6,372 nt of DNA from an uncultured Candidatus Altimarinota bacterium (GTDB lineage Bacteria > Patescibacteriota > Gracilibacteria > UBA4473). The position numbers were made by a program, and so were the translations under genes. Each line of letters begins with the position of its first letter. Positions within the stretch are counted from its first letter, which is position 1. The notes under the pieces were generated by a model. It made no database searches. It was not told where the DNA came from and worked only from the letters and a program-made list of their open reading frames with translations. Below, in pieces: positions 1 through 4,718 of the stretch. The stretch lies in NCBI GenBank assembly GCA_938021445.1, contig CALIGR010000134.1:1-6372 (forward strand), read 5' to 3'.

Positions 1-17
1 TTATCACATAAAAATTT

Positions 18-620
18 ATGAGCACGAATAATGAACTCACGACAATTCATAATAAGGTGATTCGTTCGATTGCTAAAGTTTTGCTGCTATTTGATCTTAT
101 AGAAAAAATGAAACAAGCTGATTCTGCAAGTTTCAAGTCTGACTTTGCTTTTAAAAAAGTATATCAGAGTGTCATATATAACTATATTTTAGAGGTTCTC
201 TGTTTTTATGAAGGCGTAAAAATCGATAAGGAAACAAAAGTTGTAAGCTTTAAACGCCATAAAAATATCAAAAAGCTAGCAAGTCTTCCGAACTTTTTGA
301 ATAAAATAAAAAAAGTGTCAGATAGCGAAATGGCTAATACCGCTGAAAGTAAGTTAAAAAAATTAATTAAAGATAACCAAGAAACTTTTAATAAATATAA
401 AGACTTAAGAGACAAAATTATAGCACACTACGAATATGATTTTGAGCCAGAATTTAAAATAGGACAACTAAAAAAACTTAATGGGCTCTTCAAAAAAACA
501 GCTGAAATTCTATTAAGCAAGAAAGTAGATCGTTGTTTTTTAAATGACCTAAGAGATATTGATTTTAAAGATTCAGAATTTTATGAATACCTAGATAAAA
601 AATCTAAAAAAGATGTCTAA
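18..620 (+). CDS. HEPN-domain-like protein, possible AbiU2-type RNase toxin
   Basis: A 200-residue, lysine-rich, mostly helical soluble protein with no signal peptide or membrane segment. Residues 130-137 read LRDKIIAH, an R-x5-H pattern (Arg131, His137) followed by an acidic/aromatic stretch. This resembles the Rx4-6H catalytic motif of HEPN ribonucleases, particularly the RDKxxAH form seen in AbiU2-like abortive-infection proteins. Family knowledge would make it a metal-independent RNase acting in phage defence or as a toxin; that function is inferred from one motif plus helical character. No MNT nucleotidyltransferase or other antitoxin lies downstream, and the upstream side is cut off by the window edge. 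The gene is visibly much richer in A/T than the next gene, suggesting separate origin. It ends 8 bp inside the trpD-like gene. The ATG at 18 has no clear ribosome binding site in the 17 visible upstream bases, so a start outside the window cannot be excluded. Confidence 0.6.
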   Translation: MSTNNELTTIHNKVIRSIAKVLLLFDLIEKMKQADSASFKSDFAFKKVYQSVIYNYILEVLCFYEGVKIDKETKVVSFKRHKNIKKLASLPNFLNKIKKVSDSEMANTAESKLKKLIKDNQETFNKYKDLRDKIIAHYEYDFEPEFKIGQLKKLNGLFKKTAEILLSKKVDRCFLNDLRDIDFKDSEFYEYLDKKSKKDV

Positions 621-1563
621 CCTACCCCAATTCATCCTCGATAACGCTGAAACTGAACCTGAAAAGGTTCAGGACGCTCTTATTAAACTACACGAAAAGG
701 GAGAGACCGTCAGTGATATTTTGGAATTTGTCACCGAGCTTGAAAAACGGAAAATAAAAGTCCCATACCCAGAGCAAAAAGTCTTTGATGTCTGTGGGAC
801 TGGGGGGACCGGGAAAAAGCGCATAAACCTCTCTACGGCTCTATCGGTGAAGCTCTCTGCGGATTTTAAAATCGCCAAACACGGAAACAAAGCCGCTTCC
901 GGGCGAGTGGGGAGTTTTGATCTCATCGAAGCGGCTGGATACACCGTTTCAGATACGCCAGAAAAAGTTATTAAAAATCTGGATACTAAAAATCTAGCGT
1001 TTGTTTTCGCTCCCGCTTTTCACCCCAGTTTAAAACCACTGGCTCCGATCCGAAAATCAATTTCTCATCCGACTATTTTCAACTATCTCGGCCCGCTCTT
1101 GAGCCCGGTCAATTATCTCACGGCGCAAATGATCGGTGTGCCGCATGAATCTGTCGGAGAAAAACTGGCAGAAGTCTGCGCTCATCTCGGACGCAATGTA
1201 TTACTTGTCCATGATATGGAGTTTGGACTGGATGATATTTCGATCGGAGGGCAGACCGAGTTTTGGATATCCGGCTTGGACAAAAAAATCCATACCGGCT
1301 ACTTCACTCCCGAAGACTACGGCCTCACACGAGTTAAAGACTTTGGGGAAATAGAAGGCGGCGATGTTGAGACTAATAATAAGATTTTTGGAGAACTGAT
1401 TAATAACCGTAGAGACACATTGAATGTGTCTTTCGAGCATGAAACGAAGAACGCTTATGATAAAACGGAAGGGAGACGCCCTCAGGACGTCTCTACAAAA
1501 GCCCATCACGATTTCCTCAAGATCAATCAGATTGTCGCCACTGAGTTTTTTAGTAAGTTTTAG
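613..1563 (+). CDS. trpD: Anthranilate phosphoribosyltransferase-like protein (TrpD family), divergent, with in-frame repeat insertion
   Basis: The 316-residue product has the TrpD/glycosyltransferase-3 fold signatures: a glycine-rich PRPP loop CGTGGTG (61-67), NLST (72-75), KHGN (89-92), GSFDLIEA (100-107), FAPAFHPSLK (132-141) and IFNYLGPL (155-162), with GLDDIS (205-210) at the metal-binding position. TrpD transfers the phosphoribosyl of PRPP to anthranilate in tryptophan synthesis. Several features are unusual. The usual Asp of GTGGDG is Thr66. The Arg normally before TIFN, which contacts anthranilate, is Pro153. The N-terminus appears about 20 residues short and the C-terminus about 35-40 residues short. 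Residues about 266-295 are encoded by an inserted palindromic element. Residues 299-316 (HDFLKINQ onward) resemble the helix that normally follows that loop. No other trp gene is nearby. The start is forced by an upstream in-frame TAG at 592-594. Fold assignment is strong; anthranilate specificity and activity are doubtful. Confidence 0.82.
   Translation: MSNLPQFILDNAETEPEKVQDALIKLHEKGETVSDILEFVTELEKRKIKVPYPEQKVFDVCGTGGTGKKRINLSTALSVKLSADFKIAKHGNKAASGRVGSFDLIEAAGYTVSDTPEKVIKNLDTKNLAFVFAPAFHPSLKPLAPIRKSISHPTIFNYLGPLLSPVNYLTAQMIGVPHESVGEKLAEVCAHLGRNVLLVHDMEFGLDDISIGGQTEFWISGLDKKIHTGYFTPEDYGLTRVKDFGEIEGGDVETNNKIFGELINNRRDTLNVSFEHETKNAYDKTEGRRPQDVSTKAHHDFLKINQIVATEFFSKF
1409..1496. repeat. REPIN-like inverted REP doublet inside the trpD-like gene
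   Basis: Two units face each other. The first (1409-1431) is GTAG followed by the perfect 19-nt palindrome AGACACATTGAATGTGTCT, centred on G1422. The second, on the opposite strand (1496-1474), is GTAG followed by AGACGTCCTGAGGGCGTCT, a palindrome with one mismatched pair. Both units are 23 nt, and the outer GTAGAGAC/GTCTCTAC ends (1409-1416 and 1489-1496) are perfectly complementary. A 42-bp spacer (1432-1473) separates them. A GTAG head plus imperfect palindrome, in inverted pairs, is the described architecture of REP/REPIN elements mobilised by RAYT (Y1-type) transposases. No RAYT gene is in the window. The gene's frame is the only forward frame without a stop through the element. Confidence 0.85.
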
Positions 1564-1565
1564 GC

Positions 1566-2123
1566 GTGATTGAACTTTTTCAAAACTACTTCGCTCAAGC
1601 CCCAGCCTTTGGATGGAATGCGTTTTGGATTTCACAAGGGTTCATTTTACTAGCGCTGTGTTCTGATATAATTTCTTATCAGATGAAAAAGCGAGAACAC
1701 CTCTTAGCTTTTTTTGTCGTTTCGACCGTTTTTGTTGCCGTACATCTCTTTTTACTTGGAGAAAACACCGCGGGGCTACTCATTACTCTCGCGGCTATAA
1801 GATTTTTTGTTTGCATATTCTCTACGGATACAAAAATCATGTATGGATTCTTATTCCTCGCGACTCTGGTCTTTTTTTATAACTATAAAGCCCCAACCGA
1901 TATCCTAGCACTCTTTTGTAACTACTTATTTACGATTGCTGGTTTTCAAAAATCTGACAAGCACCTACGACAAGTCATGATGTGCGGAACTAGTTGTTGG
2001 ATCGTTTTCAATATTCTTATTTTTAGTCCCGCAGCGGTCTTTCTCGAATCGGTTTTTTTGACGAGTAACTTTGTAGGATATTACCGGTTTTACATAAAGA
2101 AAAAAACAAGTTCACAATCATAA
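1566..2123 (+). CDS. YgjV-family inner membrane protein
   Basis: This 185-residue hydrophobic protein has about six or seven membrane segments, roughly residues 20-38, 46-64, 68-85, 92-106, 111-127, 137-153 and 156-174, separated by short loops. FWISQG near residue 20, VHLFLLGENTAG (59-70) with AIRFF (77-81), and CWIVFN (144-149) resemble the conserved spacing in E. coli YgjV (Imp-YgjV family, about 183 residues), and the length matches. The molecular function of the family is not established; relation to small PQ-loop/SWEET-like carriers has been suggested by fold, so transport is only a guess. The chosen start is GTG, two bases after the trpD-like stop, implying cotranscription and translational coupling; no strong Shine-Dalgarno is seen. 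The C-terminus is a short basic and serine-rich tail (YIKKKTSSQS), expected to be cytoplasmic. Confidence 0.75.
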   Translation: MIELFQNYFAQAPAFGWNAFWISQGFILLALCSDIISYQMKKREHLLAFFVVSTVFVAVHLFLLGENTAGLLITLAAIRFFVCIFSTDTKIMYGFLFLATLVFFYNYKAPTDILALFCNYLFTIAGFQKSDKHLRQVMMCGTSCWIVFNILIFSPAAVFLESVFLTSNFVGYYRFYIKKKTSSQS

Positions 2124-2124
2124 C

Positions 2125-2209
2125 TGTCATCCCCCGACTTGATCGGGGGATCTCTCGGTCTAGTAATTACAACACTCCAAAGATTCCCCGGTTAAACCGG
2201 GGAATGACA
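2125..2209. repeat. Inverted pair of GTCAT-headed palindromic repeats between convergent genes
   Basis: Two 28-nt units in inverted orientation, at 2126-2153 (+) and 2208-2181 (-), share the pattern GTCAT-pyrimidine-CCCCG, short loop, CGGGG-purine-ATCT. Each is a strong hairpin. The first has a CCCCCGA/TCGGGGG stem with loop CTTGA and an additional AT/AT pair at the base. The second has perfect 11-bp arms (ATTCCCCGGTT, 2183-2193, with 2195-2205). The outer TGTCAT (2125-2130) and ATGACA (2204-2209) also pair, with a 27-bp spacer at 2154-2180. Closely similar GTCATCCCCGACTTGATCGGGGATCT repeats are dispersed in many bacterial genomes as REP/BIME-type elements. Placed just after the ygjV-like stop and facing the sod 3' end, it may block read-through both ways. 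Neither stem is directly followed by a T run, so it is not a canonical intrinsic terminator. Confidence 0.85.
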
Positions 2210-2225
2210 TTGTGATAAAAATTTT

Positions 2226-2837
2226 TTAAACTCCACCTTGGTTAAACCAATCTTCGGCTTGTTCCCAATTAGTGACGTTCCAGAAAGCGTCCATATAGTC
2301 AGGTCTTCTGTTTTGGTAGTTTAAATAGTAAGCGTGTTCCCAGACATCCAAGCCGATCACTCGAGTGTAGCCGAGAGAGAGTGGCGAGTCTTGATTGGCG
2401 GTAGAAATAACTTTTAGATTTTCTTCTTTATCGAGTACGAGCCACGCCCAACCAGAACCAAATTGTGTCACTCCAGCCGTAGCAAACTCTTTCTTGAAAG
2501 CTTCAAAGCTTCCAAACGTATCATCAATGGCTGTGGCTAAATTCCCTTGTGGTGTGCCTCCACCCTCTGGAGACATGATATGCCAGAAAAAAGTATGATT
2601 GCAGTGTCCTCCAACGTTATTTCGAGCCGCGTCCCGAATGTCTTCTGGAAGGGCATTGAGATCGGTCAGGATTTCTTTAGCTGAAGCGTTTTCCCACTCA
2701 GTCCCCTTAAGGGCCACATTCGCTTTATCGATATACGCTTGGTGATGTTTCCCATGATGAATTTTCATCGTTTCTTCATCGATATATGGCTTAAGCGCTC
2801 CATGATCGTAAGTCAGTTCTGGAAGTGTAAAGGTCAT
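2226..2837 (-). CDS. sodA: Superoxide dismutase, Fe/Mn family, Mn-type signature
   Basis: A complete 203-residue cytoplasmic enzyme of normal family length, which dismutates superoxide to hydrogen peroxide and oxygen. Metal ligands are recognisable as His27 (in [10 protein letters not shown]), His81 (in [10 protein letters not shown]), Asp164 and His168 (in LDVWEHAYY), with gateway residues His31 and Tyr35. Discriminating positions point to manganese: Gly77 four residues before His81, and Gln149 in ANQDSPL. These match E. coli SodA Gly77/Gln146 rather than the Gln/Ala arrangement of iron enzymes; cambialistic use of iron cannot be excluded. NRRPDY (176-181) and [10 protein letters not shown] (185-194) are the standard C-terminal motifs. 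There is no signal peptide. The upstream sequence reads AATCCTTAAAAC before ATG, with no clear Shine-Dalgarno. The gene converges on the ygjV-like gene and diverges from the kinase-like gene, so it is probably monocistronic. Confidence 0.97.
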   Translation of the reverse strand: MTFTLPELTYDHGALKPYIDEETMKIHHGKHHQAYIDKANVALKGTEWENASAKEILTDLNALPEDIRDAARNNVGGHCNHTFFWHIMSPEGGGTPQGNLATAIDDTFGSFEAFKKEFATAGVTQFGSGWAWLVLDKEENLKVISTANQDSPLSLGYTRVIGLDVWEHAYYLNYQNRRPDYMDAFWNVTNWEQAEDWFNQGGV

Positions 2838-2860
2838 GTTTTAAGGATTAAGATTTAAAA

Positions 2861-2888
2861 TTTGTATAAAAAATAGAATAAATTTCAA
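2861..2888 (-). promoter_or_regulatory. Candidate sodA promoter
   Basis: On the minus strand, TTGAAA (2888-2883) is followed after 16 bp by TACAAA (2866-2861), overlapping the alternative TATACA (2868-2863, 14-bp spacing). Transcription would start roughly 15-25 nt before the sodA ATG. The region is very A/T-rich, so chance matches are likely. No Fur, MntR or SoxR-type operator is recognisable. Confidence 0.35.
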
Positions 2889-2932
2889 AACATACCTTAA
2901 GGCTTCGGCAAAAAAACCTCTAAGTTAATTAT

Positions 2933-2960
2933 TTGACAATTTATTAATAAATATTAAAAT
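2933..2960 (+). promoter_or_regulatory. Promoter of the kinase-like gene, apparently leaderless
   Basis: A perfect -35 box TTGACA (2933-2938) is followed by a 16-bp spacer and a good -10 box TAAAAT (2955-2960). The start codon is at 2967, only six bases after the -10, so the predicted transcription start falls on or next to the ATG. This would give a leaderless mRNA, consistent with no ribosome binding site being visible. The spacer contains a perfect 14-bp palindrome ATTTATTAATAAAT (2939-2952), a possible operator but also plausible by chance in A/T-rich DNA. Confidence 0.6.
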
Positions 2961-2966
2961 AAGCAA

Positions 2967-3713
2967 ATGAAATGGCTAGCGACGGTACCTTTTGATTATC
3001 CATCTGAAAAAACCTGCGACCTAGCAGAGGAGGCCCAAAACAATAACGTCAACGGATTAGTGAGGCTCATTCAACATTTAGTAGGCAACCAAACAGAAGC
3101 AAACGAACTAAACTCCTCATTTAAAATTAAGAAATTAGTAGGAGTCGGATCTGTTGGTAAAGTACATGAAGTTATAGTTAGTTTAGGCAAGAAAAAACAA
3201 ACTCTTGCGCTCAAAGAATACCAATATCAAGAATACGCCGAAGAGTCAGTAAGGCAGTGGCTGAAACTTCGGAAAACAGGAATGCCAACATACCGGACCT
3301 ATCGAATGAATAGTTGTAGGAAAAAAATTTTTATGAGCTTTGGAAATCGCGATGGGTATGTTGTGGACGCGCTTGTGAATTCCTCTCTAGGAAGAAATCA
3401 TCTAATCCATTCCGGAGTGATTGGAGAAGGTATCCAAAATTTTGATGATCTTCTTACTCAAGCTCAGAGCATAATAACTATTGCTCAAGCTCAAGACGTA
3501 CATTTTCGAATTGACTCACTACTTTACCATGTAAGTGGCTCTGGAGAAGTTACCATATTTATTGGCGACTGTGATTCCCCCAAAGACCAAACTAGCTTGC
3601 CGGAGCTCTCGGCCGAACATTGTAAGTCATCCCTTGAATCCTTTTTTGATCTTTACTGCGGTGAAGAAGTAGCTGACGAATACATTCGTAAATTACGAAC
3701 CGCTTTATCTTAG
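2967..3713 (+). CDS. Divergent protein-kinase-like protein (possible pseudokinase)
   Basis: I do not recognise an exact family for this 248-residue soluble protein. Residues 53-84 resemble a kinase N-lobe: VGVGSVGKVHEV (58-69) fits the glycine-rich loop GxGxxGxV, and LALKEY (80-85) fits the VAIK lysine (Lys83). Further on, DVHFRIDSLLYHV (177-189) sits where a catalytic loop would be, and FIGDCDSPK (198-206) where the DFG-type metal-binding segment would be. The HRD aspartate is not evident, and GDCDS replaces DFG, so it may be a degenerate kinase, a pseudokinase or an aminoglycoside-phosphotransferase-like protein. The lobe order and spacing are compatible with a compact kinase fold, but this rests on motif reading alone. 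Residues 1-50 precede the kinase-like part and match nothing I know. It has no membrane segments. The gene starts directly after its promoter, diverges from sodA, and ends with a 9-bp convergent overlap with the FemAB gene. Confidence 0.55.
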   Translation: MKWLATVPFDYPSEKTCDLAEEAQNNNVNGLVRLIQHLVGNQTEANELNSSFKIKKLVGVGSVGKVHEVIVSLGKKKQTLALKEYQYQEYAEESVRQWLKLRKTGMPTYRTYRMNSCRKKIFMSFGNRDGYVVDALVNSSLGRNHLIHSGVIGEGIQNFDDLLTQAQSIITIAQAQDVHFRIDSLLYHVSGSGEVTIFIGDCDSPKDQTSLPELSAEHCKSSLESFFDLYCGEEVADEYIRKLRTALS

Positions 3714-4718
3714 TTTTTTCATCACTCGGTACACACTGTACCACATCGAGTTTAGTACGACCTCCGCTCCTCGTGCGTAAACCACACGATAACCACCAAA
3801 GCCGTCTTTAAATTGGGTAATGCCCGAATACGCGTGATTTTTGACCCCTTCTGGGGCGATTCCGAGAAAGTCATAAGTTTTGCAGCCCTCATTTTTTCCA
3901 TACTTCATCATTTCCCACTGAAGAAGTGACGGGGCATTGAGTTTTCCGAGTTCTCGATCAGACGTGGAAGCGCCAAAGTAGTAAATCGCTTTATCCCCGC
4001 AAAAGGTAGAAATCGCACTCGCTATTCTTTTTCCCTCATGAGTTGCGAAAAATAACACTGTGTAATCAGAAAGATGACTCAGGAAATTTTTATAATAGTC
4101 TTTATCGTGACCAGAGAATCCGTCTCGTTCTGTGGTCTCGGCGTTGAGCTGATGATAGTCTTCAAGGTCTTGATCTGTAAAGTCAGCGCCTGAAATAGCT
4201 TCAATCTCAATTCCGGCTTTCTCGGCTTTGCGGACGAATCGACGACCCCGCTGTTTCATCTGAGACAGAATTTCTTCTTCTGGTACTGTCAGATCGATCA
4301 TCCGAGTATCCGTTGGCTGATAATCCTGTGTGGCCGTTTTAAAGTTTCCCTTAAGACTTTTTTTCCAGTAAGGATCTAAGCGCCAAAAAACGCCGCCGGC
4401 TGTTTTAAGTTTTTCACTGACTCCCGACACGAGTAACTCAAAAGCGTCTTTGTCTTTTTCAAAATCAACCACTGGCCCTCTGGCTGAGTAATACCAAAAT
4501 TTTCCAAATTTACCCATCTCCATTCTCACACACCAGGTTGTTGCCACGATTTTTTCATTTTTTTTTACCCCAAAACCAAAAACTTGTCCCCGGCCAGGGA
4601 TCTGAGTCTGAAAATCTTTCCAGGCCGAAACCTGGTGCACTGACCCTGAATCGTGAGACAGAACAAAATCATCCCATTCGTTTTTTATTTCAGGTTCGTA
4701 GGTAAAAAATTTGAGCAT
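3705..4718 (-). CDS. FemAB-family peptidoglycan aminoacyltransferase (FemX-like)
   Basis: A 337-residue protein of the FemA/FemB/FmhB family, whose studied members transfer amino acids from aminoacyl-tRNA to the stem peptide of lipid-linked peptidoglycan precursors at the inner face of the membrane. Family features: HQVSAWKDFQ (28-37) near the N-terminus; FWYYSARGPV (74-83); MKQRGRRFVRKAEKAGIEIE (154-173), the MKxxxRxxIRxAEKxG signature; the second GNAT-like half with AIYYFGAS (244-251) and LLQWEMMKYG (265-274); and YDFLGIAPEG (282-291) followed by SGITQFKDGFGG (298-309). The FemA tRNA-binding coiled-coil arm is not obvious and looks short, as in FemX-type members. There is no signal peptide. 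The ATG immediately follows the TAA of the FecR-domain gene without a gap, indicating a two-gene operon with coupled translation. The acceptor and the amino acid added cannot be read from sequence. Confidence 0.92.
   Translation of the reverse strand: MLKFFTYEPEIKNEWDDFVLSHDSGSVHQVSAWKDFQTQIPGRGQVFGFGVKKNEKIVATTWCVRMEMGKFGKFWYYSARGPVVDFEKDKDAFELLVSGVSEKLKTAGGVFWRLDPYWKKSLKGNFKTATQDYQPTDTRMIDLTVPEEEILSQMKQRGRRFVRKAEKAGIEIEAISGADFTDQDLEDYHQLNAETTERDGFSGHDKDYYKNFLSHLSDYTVLFFATHEGKRIASAISTFCGDKAIYYFGASTSDRELGKLNAPSLLQWEMMKYGKNEGCKTYDFLGIAPEGVKNHAYSGITQFKDGFGGYRVVYARGAEVVLNSMWYSVYRVMKKLR

Noticed and set aside
1409..1496. A two-repeat CRISPR remnant.
   Set aside because: The units are inverted rather than direct, are themselves full palindromes, occur only twice and lie inside a coding sequence with no cas genes.
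613..1563. Calling the trpD-like gene a pseudogene.
   Set aside because: The frame is intact across conserved motifs and the insertion, and translation appears coupled to both neighbours. Loss of function is possible but not shown.
1201..1635. A 144-codon open frame on the minus strand opposite the trpD-like gene.
   Set aside because: It is a shadow of a clearly recognisable TrpD-family frame, has no domain signature, and spans the palindromic element, which is open in one reverse frame by symmetry.
2126..2226. Classical intrinsic terminator after the ygjV-like gene.
   Set aside because: The hairpins are strong, but the nearest T run (2222-2227) lies about 16 nt beyond the second stem, and the paired repeat structure is better explained as an REP-type doublet. 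Termination remains possible.
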